A stretch of DNA of 64,000 bases. It comes from Platerodrilus igneus. Taxonomy: Eukaryota > Arthropoda > Insecta > Coleoptera > Lycidae. Made by a program: the position numbers and the translations under genes. A model generated the notes under the pieces. That model ran no database searches. It was given only the letters and a program-made list of their open reading frames with translations, and had not been told where the DNA came from. The DNA lies in the NCBI GenBank assembly GCA_036346225.1, contig JARFIW010000599.1, positions 1,178,001-1,242,000 on the forward strand, in the 5' to 3' direction. Below, in pieces: positions 49,201 through 60,330 of this stretch; within the stretch, counting starts at the first letter, position 1, and each line of letters begins with the position of its first letter.

Positions 49201-49286
49201 TGCATTTGAATCGGACCATAATATACATGTGTCATCATCAAATAATGTACAAGCTCCTGAAATATTGAGCTGAAAAATGTCATTAA
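46274..49286. other. Intron with an LTR fragment, otherwise unassigned
   Basis: Apart from the LTR piece at 47278, no element or gene was recognised. The 122-codon minus frame at 47465-47833 has no motif I know. Confidence 0.45.
47278..47470 (+). repeat. TGTTAC-family LTR fragment (5' end)
   Basis: It starts TGTTACATGCCAACCGGCAT, keeping the inner palindrome with different bases, and shares the AATAACGCCAACTTCCGTC-like and GTGATGCAGAGTGCGCGC parts with the family. It loses similarity after about 190 bp. Confidence 0.6.
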
Positions 49287-49288
49287 TA

Positions 49289-50597
49289 CAGTATTGCCCG
49301 AAATAAACAGTACTGAAATTGTAATTGTTTTGTATATTTAAAAAATACATATTATTGACACTTTATTATATGTTCTAAATGTGCACCTCCTCGTTCGAGA
49401 CAGACTTCATAACGATGTTCTAAGTTTCTGGTCATGTTATTGAATAAGGGTTGTCTCAGGGCTTCGAAGAAGACTCTAACGGCATCCTTTAATTCATCGA
49501 TGGTTTGTGGTGCCCGTTTGAAAACGGCATTTTTAGCCATGCCCCAAATGTATGCGTCTGGAGGTGTGAGGTCTGGAGAATGTGAAGGATAAGGGAAGTC
49601 AGTAAATCGTGATATGAATTTGCTTGGAAAATGTTCTTGAAGAAATTGACGAATTGCGGCAGCAGTATGGCAAGTTGCCCGTCCTGCTGAAAAAATTGGT
49701 TTCGAAATGCCGTTACGTGCACGACAGAATTGACGTAGATCAGGGATAAATCGTGTTAAAATTTGTCTGTACCTCTGTTGATTAAGTGTGACTTGCCTAC
49801 CATTCTCTTCGATAAAGTACGGACCAATGATTCCGTGTCCGGAAACAGCACACCAGACACTCACTTTTCACTATGTAAAGGAACCTCTTGAACCTCATCG
49901 GGTCTGGCAAAGCCCAGAAATCGATTTGTGCAACGATTCACATAGCCTGACAAGTGAAAATGTGCTTCGTCTGAAAACCAAACATTTTTCAAAAATTCAG
50001 GATTTTCATACTGTAACGCGAGAATTCTGGCGCAATATTCCACTCTACTGCGATAATCCCGAGGATGTAGTTGTTGATGTACCTGAATCACATACGAAAA
50101 TGTACCCAGCTCCTTCAGGATTCTTTGAAAGGAAGTTCTTTTAAATCAAGTTGTAACGCTGTCCTTGCCTGGCTGACTTTCGGATTTTCTAAGATTTGCT
50201 CAAAACACGCTTCATGGTTATTGTTGTTGTTAACTGTCCTGGGACGCCCTGAGTTTCCTTTTCGTTGGCACAATACACTACCTGTATTTCTAAACTTTTC
50301 AATAACCTTCAAAATTACAGCATTACTTGGAGAACGTTTATTAAACCTTTGTGTGAATTGATCAGACACGATAGCAAACTTGCACCATTATGTCGGCCGA
50401 TTCCGTATGAACGAAAATAATGCTCTACCAGAAACACTTTCTCCTCTGTACTTAACACCATTTTTAACAATTAGGCCCTACTAATTACTTGTTTGAGGTT
50501 TACTTGACAGGTCTATACTAGCTAACTTGAGTGTGACAGCGCACGCATAAAAACACCGCCAACTTAGTTTCAGTACTGTTTATTTCGGGCAATACTG
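49289..50597 (-). mobile_element. Mariner-like (DD41D) transposon with exact 30-bp ends
   Basis: CAGTATTGCCCGAAATAAAC plus ten more bases at 49289-49318 recur exactly, inverted, at 50568-50597. TA flanks both ends. Length is 1309 bp. The transposase frame lies on the minus strand between them. The identical ends suggest fairly recent insertion, although the gene has frameshifts. Confidence 0.92.
49352..50461 (-). pseudogene. DD41D mariner-like transposase, frameshifted
   Basis: The reading starts at ATG 50461 (MVLSTEEKVFLVEHYFRSYG). It shifts frame to QFTQRFNKRSPSNAVILKVI and RKGNSGRPRTVN (helix-turn-helix, DUF4817-like), then HPRDYRSRVEYCARILAL with the first catalytic Asp in WFSDEAHFHLSGYVN. 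VWCAVSGHGIIGPYF and the second Asp (FQQDG) follow; a one-base deletion just after the second Asp breaks the frame. The third Asp is in SPDLTPPD, 41 residues further. It ends RGGAHLEHIIKCQ at 49352. The family is widespread in insects. At least three frameshifts make it inactive. Confidence 0.88.
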
Positions 50598-50956
50598 TAT
50601 GTATTCAGCAAAACAATGCTTTTGTGGTTTTTAACTTTATGATTTTAATAGTACTAAAAATTTATTTAAATGTGCTGCTGACTAAACACTACTATTCATG
50701 AAATCGGAATTATACATGGTGCATCAATATTAATTTTGTTGTTTAAGATTAATTTTCTTCTTATCTTATTTCTATGTACCGTAACGCTGACATATTATAA
50801 ACTAAAACGCCATTACTACTGGTTTGGTAGGAATGCAAGCAACATTCTCCAATTTCCAACTATGGGCTCATATACAGTTTTGGGAAAAATATTTTAGCTA
50901 TTAAAATCGAATATAAATAAGAAAATCTTTGTTAAAACGTATTTTTCTTATTTTAG

Positions 50957-51057
50957 GGACTTGGAGCATGTAAAGGAACGTGCAGTGTGGCTTGAAGATT
51001 CCCAGAAGTACAAGTTGCCCAATCTACTCGTAACAAGGACTAAGTTACCACCTGCAG
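50957..51057 (+). CDS. KIF17: KIF17-like exon: conserved tail motif
   Basis: One base after TATTTTAG completes the Arg codon left open 16.6 kb upstream. The reading then continues DLEHVKERAVWLEDSQKY, KLPNLLVTRTKLPPA, and ends one base into a Gly codon before GTATGT. The order of a Trp, an acidic pair, a KxP motif and T-x-LP fits the KIF17 block that follows the CNY segment in vertebrates. The exon is only 101 nt. Phase agreement on both sides is the strongest support. Confidence 0.78.
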
Positions 51058-53731
51058 GTATGTATTTTGCCGTGTGCTCTTTTAGTGTATTGTTAAACTC
51101 TCAACACGTAACAAGATTTTTACTTTTCTAAATACCATTTGTCAGGATGCGTAATAAAATAGAGCTAGAAATGCCAGAGTGACGGAAGAACGCTAATGTG
51201 ACGTTGAAAATGCAGCAGAATTTGTGTTGCAGAGATTTTTGGGGTGCAGAAGGACCGCATGAGGGTTTCTCAAAGATGCGAGGAAGCGCAATGTTAATTT
51301 TTGTGTTAAAGCATGCTTGCTGAATTGTTGAAGTTATGGTATGGGATGCAGCATAAGGTGGCTAGGTTTTAATTGGTATTCATCTGAGTCGATCATCATG
51401 GTTAATAAGATTACAGAACTTCTTTTCCCGCTCACCGAATTGTTGAAGTTATGCTACGGGATGCTACAGCATAAGTGGATATATCTTAATTGGTATTCAT
51501 TTGAGTCTATCATCATGTTTGGTTAATAAGATTACAGAACCTCTTCCCAGCAGGATAATACTCGTCTTTATGTCTAAAAGTTATCTGAACCCTCTTGGAG
51601 AGGTCCCCGTAAATCTTTTACCATAACCACTCGCTTCTCTGGACGTATCGCCTGTGAAACATGTGTTGTGCATATTTGGAAAGACTGACAAACTAATCAA
51701 ATATTCTGTAGATGCCATAAGCTTCTGGAATGAGTTTCAGGTTGTTCGAGACAATACCTCTGGAGGATATCCAGAACGTTCGACGGAGGTTCAATTATTT
51801 AGTAATTAATTTCACTGATAATAAAAAATTGGGTTTATCTTTTGGTTGTTTTTTTAAATTCTATTTAACTGTTATCTTTGAATAGCCAATGTTTCTGCCA
51901 AATTTGATCAAAATACTCGTGGTTGATCTTTGTGTTGGAATTTCAATGCTACTATGAGGTCTGTTTTGCAATACTATTCTTCGAGCCTTGTATATTTTAT
52001 GTTTGCCTCTATTTATTATATGCGAATTTGACACTAACGACCTTTGAAATTTACTTTACTATGGAGACCTAACAGAAAACGAATACACCAGCTAGTTTAC
52101 AGTGGTAAGCATTCTATTGAAACAAACACAATTTTTCAGGGATATACAAACCTTAACACATTCACCTACCTGAAAGGTCCCTGAATGTTCAGTCCGATTA
52201 AACGTTGAGCGCCAACCCAACTGGAATGGGGTTTCGGTAGGAAGTGTGGTCTACGAAGCGATTAAATGGTTATTTCTGCCATGCAGATTGATGGGACCCT
52301 GTGTACATCTTGCTTTTCTACCTGATGAATTAAACTAAGGGCAAATAATAATAAAACTTCACACTTCACTTAACTCATATTAACCATAAATACCTCAATA
52401 TTAAACAAAAACAACCATTCACATATAAACTAAACTCTACCCTAATTGGCCAACGAGGAAGATCCTAAATTTATTCTAGTCTAATTATCCAGCCGATTTG
52501 ACTTTTATGTAAATTTTTACGAATACAATTATGGTGCGTATCTCTATTACATTACGTTCTCACTAAGCGTACACCAACGTAACAGTCTAGATCCTAATAA
52601 ATTGTTTGTAAATGATAGAATATACGTCGACAAGATATGAAACAGATAGAAAGCTACTTACAGCTTTTGTTTCGAAGACAAGGTTCAATCAATTCTTTTG
52701 GTTGAACACAGCTTGAGTGTCAGTAATTCATCGTCCAAATTCTGTTGCTGCAAAATATTCACCACAGAAAACTTTTGCACTTTTGTAACGGCATTTGAAT
52801 CTGCAACTTTTTTTGCATTTGCTGGTTTCTATAAACTTAGTTTTAATTTACAATTACTCGAATTACTGATGAACCTGTTTATCTGTTTGGCGATCATGCT
52901 TGTCACGACCCAAGCTAAAACCGCTCTTGCCCTTTACATTATGCGATGGTGGTATTTATAAACTACATTATTTTAGGGAATTTCCCAATTTCGTATATTC
53001 ACATGGTTTGTACAATTTCGACTGAACTTGTGGTCGAGGTCCAGGGTTTCTTGGTGCATGGGAATGTTATGTACTTCCACAGTTGTCATGTAATATTGAC
53101 AACCGTGTCATTTGGTGGGTTTGATGTGTCTTAAATTTTATACTATTTTATGGGTTTCTTTCGGGTTGAGTAATTTACAAAGATTTCAGCACTTTTCAAT
53201 GCGTGAGAATGTTTTTCAAATACATGTCCGTAGGATGATTAGTCATGGAAAATGTTGGTAATTTTTCTAATTGTATATGTTTATTGTGAAATCCCGGTTT
53301 TTAATTGCTGGTTGTTACCGAATACTAGGTACTTTACTATTCATGTCCTTATTTAATATTGTGATGAGATAGTGTTAATAAATTGTTAGCTACCCAACTT
53401 CTATAAAATTTTACAGGTTTTTATTACAAAATTTTGTGAACTAGCTAAAATCGATGTGCTTTTTCTATATACAAATATATGCTTAATTAATACGTAGGCG
53501 GTACACATTTTAAAACAATGCCAATTTTTTTTACCTGTACTACTATCGCATCGAAATTATCTCATTATTATAAATATATTTTGTTCATTACGTATATTCA
53601 CACTTTGACCTCGAACATTCAAAAATTATGGACCCAAACCCTTCAAACTTCTCTACTCACAAAAACCATGAGACATAATTAAGCAGTAAGAATCTTAACT
53701 GGGATTATATAAAATTGTTACATTTTTATAG
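51058..53731. other. Kinesin intron, no gene seen
   Basis: AT-rich. A local duplication is visible (the AATTGTTGAAGTTATG...GGGATGC...TTAATTGGTATTCAT block at about 51317 and 51438). No mobile element could be named. Confidence 0.5.
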
Positions 53732-53817
53732 GACGTGTGTCTGATAGTCAAACAGCACCAGGGCGTCTAGAAAGCGACTTATTAAGCCTAGACACAAACC
53801 AAAATTATTTAACAAAG
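53732..53817 (+). CDS. KIF17: KIF17-like exon: low-complexity tail (a)
   Basis: Two bases complete the preceding Gly codon. Then 28 codons encode RVSDSQTAPGRLESDLLSL and DTNQNYLTK before donor GTGATT. The acceptor is TTTTTATAG. The polar, weakly conserved sequence cannot be identified by family on its own. It is included because splice sites and phase fit the neighbouring exons exactly and the stretch is open. Confidence 0.65.
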
Positions 53818-53956
53818 GTGATTGTGTTGAGATGCTAAGCTTTTAAATTGCATGGCTTACTTTTCTCTCGACGATATTGTACACATTAAAAGTACTTACT
53901 AAAGGTTTTACAGCACGCGTGTTTGTTTGTTGCATGTCACAAAAGGCCACAATCAG

Positions 53957-54025
53957 TATTCACCTTCCACTAGTTCAAACAGTACCTCGTCTACATCACC
54001 ATCGCCTAATAATGAAAATGACGAG
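53957..54025 (+). CDS. KIF17: KIF17-like exon: Ser-rich tail (b), acceptor uncertain
   Basis: A 23-codon phase-0 exon reads YSPSTSSNSTSSTSPSPNNE followed by NDE, between ACAATCAG and donor GTATTC. The polypyrimidine tract is poor and another AG lies 12 nt upstream, but only this acceptor keeps phase 0 with both neighbours. Ser/Pro-rich linkers are common in kinesin tails. The flanking introns are 139 nt and 50 nt. Confidence 0.52.
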
Positions 54026-54075
54026 GTATTCTGGCTATTACCATTCATGCGAGGTGACTAAATATTATTTTGTAG

Positions 54076-54193
54076 AAATTGGAAAATGGAGAAGGAGATG
54101 ATATTATTAGAAGCTATTTTAAACCAAAACGAGTTGCTGAATTACTTAGCCAGTCATCAAAATTGGAACAGAATGTTTTTAGCACATGGAAAG
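54076..54193 (+). CDS. KIF17: KIF17-like exon: last visible tail exon
   Basis: After TTTTGTAG, 39 codons plus one base encode KLENGEGDDIIRSYFKPKRV, AELLSQSSKLEQNVFSTWK, and the exon ends at a strong donor GGTAAGT. A 50-nt intron separates it from the Ser-rich exon. Because the donor is strong and no stop occurs, the gene must continue. I could not recognise the next exon in 54194-64000. Confidence 0.68.
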
Positions 54194-55115
54194 GTAAGTA
54201 AAATAGTTATGACGAAAGCAACTACCCTTGTAAATCGTGGCAAGTTTTTTCACCTTGTACCAAGAATTCGCTATTTTGTATTCTCATTTCCTTAGCTGTC
54301 TTATCTCCCAATACGTACTTCTTCCAGAGGAAGCCATTTTACATCAGCCGTCTTGTCAAGAAGGTGATTTCATTTTTGTTTCAGCACTAGAGGAATTTAG
54401 TTTTAAACCAGCTAGAAAATTCTGTTAGGACTTCTCAGATATCATGCTATTGTTTTGGGGCAAATATGCTCGACAAGCTTCTAGAGAAAATTTTGCTTTT
54501 CGAATGAGAACACTCTGGAAACCTTTGGAAAAGATTTTATTTCTGACCAAATCTACCACTGATGCTTTACATGATAATTATATGCAAATTTTACGTTGAC
54601 ATTATAAATTAAACTATCAGTGTCCATGTAGAAAAATTTAATTAACACAGTTGCTGCTAATATTGACAAACAACTTTCACCAGAAACCAAATTATGTTTT
54701 TCTCAATTCGTATTTAAAAAATTGTTAAATAACTTCTAATCCATTTCGTTATGAATCACTAATAAATTTTTGGCTTGTTTTGGACATTTCAGAATTTCAC
54801 GCACCAGCGTGCGAATGGCATTCTGGGATAACGATCACGCACCTGTGCGTGATCATTAAATTATTAACCTTGGTTCAAAAAGTAGTATACTTAACAAATA
54901 GAAATATAAAAAAATAAAGGCATATAAAAAAGTAAAAAATTGTTCTTGTCTTGCATGTACAAAAACATGACAAAGTGCAAAATGCTCTAAGGACAAACAG
55001 AACCCAAAACAAACTAAGCACGTTTTTGCTACTGCGCTTTTTACTTCCATGCCCTAATCATGTCCCACAATGCACTCATCACCACATTGGGCTTTTTACA
55101 CAAAACTTAAAAATA
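54194..55115. other. Presumed kinesin intron, hairpins only
   Basis: No exon recognised. A perfect 10-bp-arm palindrome, GATCACGCAC CT GTGCGTGATC, is at 54833-54854, with a nearby CACGCACCAGCGTGCG at 54799. Confidence 0.5.
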
Positions 55116-55117
55116 TA

Positions 55118-57504
55118 CCGTGTGTACAGTATAAAATGCAGTACATGGGGACCTCGAAAATTGTAGGAGATGCGATCTTGGTTAAATGGGACAAAAGTTG
55201 CATAATCATGAGGGTATCTTAGATCGGTTTTCAAATTTCAAAAATTTTTCATAGGTTACTAGATAGAGGCAAAAAAACACAAAATTGACGATTTCTTTAT
55301 TTGCTCGTAGTTAGTCTACTAATTGAAATAGAATGTTCAAATTTGGTACATCATGGTAATTCCCCATTGCGCTTCACATTTTCAACTTAGATTTTGTCTA
55401 GGGCATCTAGATTTTGCGTGACGATGTTCAACTTTTTATTTTTAAATAGCCGCCATATTGGATTTTTACATTTTTGAAATACTAACAAAAACCCTTTCCA
55501 AAGAGGTATAACATGGCTATGTTTGATTGAATCAAAACACTAAAAATCACATAATTATATTTTGGTCGTAGTAGGTTTTAATTTCCATTATGACAAAGAG
55601 AAACAATTGCTCAGCATCTGAGAAACGTCAAAGTTTGTCCTTTATTTTATGTTTCAAGTAGTGCAGTTTAAAAAAAACAGTTAATTAATTTACATAGAAA
55701 TTTAAGCAAAGCATTTGCGCTTGAAATGGATCGCTTTACTAACCGTGATAAATATCAAATGTTAGAATGTTTTATTCTTTCTGGAAGGAATGATGTTAAA
55801 GCCGCTGAATTGTATTTAAATAAATACCCAGAAAAATATCAACCAAACAGATGTATGTTTTGGAGATTACAAAATACTTTAATAAATTATGGTAGTTTTG
55901 GCTTGTCTAAGAGAAATAGGCAAATTAAAAAAGATAATGAAAACAGCGTTTTACAAACAGTTGTCGAAAATCCTCGTACTTCTCTTAGACAAATTCAGAA
56001 TATAACAGGTGTTGCTCATTCTACGGCAAGAGCTATTTTAAAACGTTTCAAGTACCATCCATATCATGAACGACCATGTCAGGGATTGCGTACTGAAGAT
56101 CAAATTCGAAGAATGGAATTTTGTGCTTGGTACATCAGAAAGTGCAACGAATATTCAAATTTTGCATATACAATTTTGTGGTCTGACGAAAGTCGATTTA
56201 CGAATTGTGGTATGTTCAACCGCAAAAGACAATTTTTTGGTCAGATGAAAATCCACATTTGAACCGCCAAGTTAGACATCAAGTTAAATGGGGATTCAAC
56301 GTCTGGATTGGTATTATTGGAAGGTACATTATAGGTATGTTTTTTTATGATGCAAATTTAAACTCTGCGAGATACTTAGATTTATTGCAGGGAAATGTGG
56401 CAGATAGACTAATGGAGCTTCCACTCGCTACTTTGCAAAATATGATTTTTCAAAATGATGGCGCTCCACCCCACAATGCTCTGATTATTAGAATTTTTTT
56501 AAATTCTGAGTATAATGAAAACTGGATTGGAAATCGGGGACCAATTAAGTGGCCGGCGAGATTGCCGGATTTAACTCCTCTAGATTTCTTTATATGGGGG
56601 CCATTTAAAAAGTCGTGTTTACTCAAAAACGTATGATAATGTAGGCCAATTACAACAAGCAGTCCAAGAGGCCGTGAATAAAATAACTCCAACTATGATA
56701 AGACGATCTTGTAAAGATGTCGGTTGTGTGTTCAACAAAATGGGGGGTTATTTGAACATTTAAAATAAATAATGAATTCATGTGGCTGACTATTGTTATA
56801 TTTTTTTCTTTTTATTGTTAATTTGCAATTGTCTGAACATGAATGACAACTAAAAACAGCTTAAATAATATTTTGTATTGAATAGATGCTAGTTTGTATT
56901 TATTCTTTGTTAATGCATAGTTATGTAAGTTCTGATTAATACAGATTTATTTTCAATTTTCTACGTTTTTTACTGTTTTTATTACCACTGAAAATTGAGT
57001 TTAAAATTTTTAGAGCAATTGTTTCTTTGTCATAATGGAAATTAAAGCCTACTACGACCAAAACATAATTATGTGATTTTTAGTGTTTTGATTCAATCAA
57101 ACATAGCCATGTTATACCTCTTTGGAAAGGGTTTTTTGTCAGCATTTCAAAAATGTAAAAATCCAATATGGCGGCTATTTAAAAATAAAAAGTTGAACAT
57201 CGTCACGCAAAATCTAGATGCCCTAGACAAAATCTAAGTTGAAAATGTGAAGCGCAATGGGGAATTACCATGATGTACCAAATTTGAACATTCTATTTCA
57301 ATTAGTAGACTAACTACGAGCAAATAAAGAAATCGTCAATTTTGTGTTTTTTGCCTCTATCTAGTAACCTATGAAAATTTTTGAAATTTGAAAACCGATC
57401 TAAGATACCCTCATGATTATGCAACTTTTGTCCCATTTAACCAAGATCGCATCTCCTACAATTTTCGAGGTCCCCATGTACTGCATTTTATACTGTACAC
57501 ACTG
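55118..57504 (+). mobile_element. DD41D mariner-like transposon with about 490-bp terminal inverted repeats
   Basis: Ends read C(C/A)GTGTGTACAGTATAAAATG, with TA outside (55116-17 and 57505-06). The inverted repeats extend inwards to about 55620 and 57010; they are nearly identical, far longer than is usual for mariners. The transposase frame is on the + strand. Confidence 0.9.
55726..56763 (+). pseudogene. DD41D mariner-like transposase, copy 1
   Basis: It starts MDRFTNRDKYQMLECFILSG, a DUF4817-type helix-turn-helix. A second HTH (TSLRQIQNITGVAHSTARAI) follows, then the catalytic Asp residues in ILWSDESRF, MIFQNDGAPPH and LPDLTPLDFFIW. The last two are 41 residues apart. It ends FNKMGGYLNI and TAA at 56761. 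One base is missing in an A-run near 56225 and extra bases near 56597-56610 shift frame, so this copy is broken as read. The intact neighbouring copy lacks those changes. Confidence 0.88.
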
Positions 57505-57506
57505 TA

Positions 57507-58345
57507 TAGTGTCACTTATGGGCTATAGTTGCACAATCTAAACAATCACCAGGCGCACCTGGCCAAATTTGCAAACGTAGATGGTATCTTTTCGTTTTCC
57601 TTCAGCATAACGTTCTTTACATTGCTTTCTTGAAAACTTCCCAGATACTACTTTATCTCTTATTGACAAAGTGTGTTGTCCTTACTTTAGAGGAGGAAGA
57701 ACAGCTGTCGACTTCTTGGAATTTTTTTAACACCATCGAAATAATTGCCAATCGAAAATCGTAGAGGGTCATCTTTCTCCCAGAATATTTATTCAACAAT
57801 TCATGTGCATTGATCATTATTAATTGGCAAGACATGAATGAAAATTTTAGTAGGGCATCTAATTGTTTTTCTTTCACACGGATAGTATGCCAGCATTTGA
57901 TTCTGATGATCAACCCCAGACATAAATTATATTGCAATATCTTCAATGGTTTCACTTTTTGTTTCTCGTGTCTGGTTTGGACTTCTACTATTTCATTCGT
58001 ATATTCGTTAGAGATATGTCACTTGCCTTTTGTCTTTCCACTGAGCAATGAATATCCCATTAGCATATATGCAGGGTGTCTACGAAAAGTTACGAAAAAG
58101 ACACGAATTTCGTTTTGCGGTAACTAAAGTAACGAAAAGTCACTAAATCCTATATCTCGGTCCCGAATTTTTTCTTTATTGTTTGATTATCGTATGTATT
58201 TCCACAAATACGTCATAAAATTTTATAGCCATACTTCGGATATTGCAGCAAACAAATGTTAAAGGACAAAAATTCCTTCATCGCATCGAAAGCAGCCTGT
58301 CTCTTTTCATTATACATTTATTCGGTTGGGTTATATAAACTCTGC
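57507..58345. other. Non-transposon part of the duplicated unit, no gene seen
   Basis: The overlapping frames at 57653-57955 (-) and 57810-58127 (+) recur unchanged at 60479-60781 and 60636-60953 only because the DNA is duplicated. No motif is recognised. A lone ATGCAGGGTGTCTACGAAAA lies at 58070. Confidence 0.5.
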
Positions 58346-58346
58346 G

Positions 58347-60330
58347 GCTATGTTTGATTGAATCAAAACACTAAAAATCACATAATTATATTTTGGTCGT
58401 AGTAGGTTTTAATTTCCATTATGACAAAGAGAAACAATTGCTCAGCATCTGATAAACGTCAAAGTTTGTCCTTTATTTTATGTTTCAAGTAGTGCAGTTT
58501 AAAAAACAGTTAATTAATTTACATAGAAATTTAAGCAAAGCATTTGCGCTTGAAATGGATGCTTTACTAACCGTGATAAATATCAAATGTTAGAATGTTT
58601 TATTCTTTCTGGAAGGAATGATGTTAAAGCCGCTGAATTGTATTTAAATAAATACCCAGAAAAATATCAACCAAACAGATGTATGTTTTGGAGATTACAA
58701 AATAATTTAATAAATTATGGTAGTTTTGGCTTGTCTAAGAGAAATAGGCAAATTAAAAAAGATAATGAAAACAGCGTTTTACAAACAGTTGTCGAAAATC
58801 CTCGTACTTCTCTTAGACAAATTCAGAATATAACAGGTGTTGCTCATTCTACGGCAAGAGCTATTTTAAAACGTTTCAAGTACCATCCATATCATGAACG
58901 ACCATGTCAGGGATTGCGTACTGAAGATCAAATTCGAAGAATGGAATTTTGTGCTTGGTACATCAGAAAGTGCAACGAAAATTCAAATTTTGCATATACA
59001 ATTTTGTGGTCTGACGAAAGTCGATTTACGAATTGTGGTATGTTCAACCGCAAAAAGACAATTTTTTGGTCAGATGAAAATCCACATTTGAACCGCCAAG
59101 TTAGACATCAAGTTAAATGGGGATTCAACGTCTGGATTGGTATTATTGGAAGGTACATTATAGGTCTGTTTTTTTATGATGCAAATTTAAACTCTGCGAG
59201 ATACTTAGATTTATTGCAGGGAAATGTGGCAGATAGACTAATGGAGCTTCCACTCGCTACTTTGCAAAATATGATTTTTCAAAATGATGGCGCTCCACCC
59301 CACAATGCTCTGATTATTAGAATTTTTTTAAATTCTGAGTATAATGAAAACTGGATTGGAATTCGGCGACCAATTAAGTGGCCGGCGAGATTGCCGGATT
59401 TAACTCCTCTAGATTTCTTTATATGGGGCCATTTAAAAGTCGTGTTTACTCAAAACGTATGATAATGTAGGCCAATTACAACAAGCAGTCCAAGAGGCCG
59501 TGAATAAAATAACTCCAACTATGATAAGACGATCTTGTAAAGATGTCGGTTGTGTGTTCAACAAAATGGGGGGTTATTTGAACATTTAAAATAAATAATG
59601 AATTCATGTGGCTGACTATTGTTATATTTTTTTCCCTTTATTGTTAATTTGCAATTGTCTGAACATGAATGACAACTAAAAACAGCTTAAATAATATTTT
59701 GTATTGAATAGATGCTAGTTTGTATTTATTCTTTGTTAATGCATAGTTATGTAAGTTCTGATTAATACAGATTTATTTTCAATTTTCTACGTTTTTTACT
59801 GTTTTTATTACCACTGAAAATTGAGTTTAAAATTTTTAGAGCAATTGTTTCTTTGTCATAATGGAAATTAAAGCCTACTACGACCAAAACATAATTATGT
59901 GATTTTTAGTGTTTTGATTCAATCAAACATAGCCATGTTATACCTCTTTGGAAAGGGTTTTTGTCAGCATTTCAAAAATGTAAAAATCCAATATGGCGGC
60001 TATTTAAAAATAAAAAGTTGAACATCGTCACGCAAAATCTAGATGCCCTAGACAAAATCTAAGTTGAAAATGTGAAGCGCAATGGGAATTACCATGATGT
60101 ACCAAATTTGAACATTCTATTTCAATTAGTAGACTAACTACGAGCAAATAAAGAAATCGTCAATTTTGTGTTTTTTTGCCTCTATCTAGTAACCTATGAA
60201 AAATTTTTGAAATTTGAAAACCGATCTAAGATACCCTCATGATTATGCAACTTTTGTCCCATTTAACCAAGATCGCATCTCCTACAATTTTCGAGGTCCC
60301 CATGTACTGCATTTTATACTGTACACACTG
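58347..60330 (+). mobile_element. Mariner-like transposon, duplicated copy lacking most of its left end
   Basis: Same element as 55118-57504, but its left terminal repeat begins only at the duplication breakpoint. About 400 bp of that end, including the tip, is missing. The right end and its TA are intact. Confidence 0.9.
58555..59589 (+). pseudogene. DD41D mariner-like transposase, copy 2
   Basis: One base is missing after the start codon (ATGGATGCTTT versus ATGGATCGCTTT), so the open frame starts at 58587 (MLECFILSGRNDV). From there 291 codons run open through all three catalytic Asp positions. The frame then shifts near 59450, before the terminal GGYLNI at 59587. This copy is the more complete of the two in the catalytic core. 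Confidence 0.88.

Larger units (their letters stand above)
12925..54193 (+). other. KIF17: KIF17/OSM-3-like kinesin-2 gene, visible span (nine exons, both ends missing)
   Basis: Nine exons on the + strand join in a single consistent reading frame of about 487 codons: 12925-13115, 24801-24938, 24988-25457, 25508-25634, 34157-34317, 50957-51057, 53732-53817, 53957-54025 and 54076-54193. All have AG acceptors and GT donors, and the phases match at each junction. The product is a plus-end microtubule motor of the kinesin-2 class; KIF17/OSM-3 homodimers carry cargo in cilia and sensory dendrites. KIF17 rather than KIF3A/B is indicated by the motor-neck sequence (RINE followed by [14 protein letters not shown]) and by stalk and tail blocks (DYLETIRKQDR, ECNYRDLE, then W and P/LP motifs) that resemble vertebrate KIF17. 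The P-loop half of the motor is not visible and should lie upstream. The last donor shows that the gene continues past 54193. No promoter is visible. Confidence 0.85.
55516..58347 (+). repeat. 2.83-kb tandem duplication, unit 1
   Basis: Sequence from GGCTATGTTTGATTG to TCTGCGG is repeated immediately downstream. It includes most of the mariner and 840 bp of non-transposon flank (57507-58347), so the duplication happened after the insertion. Confidence 0.93.

Noticed and set aside
57653..58127. Overlapping frames of about 100 codons conserved in a second copy
   Set aside because: They are identical only because of the tandem duplication; they overlap on opposite strands and have no motif.
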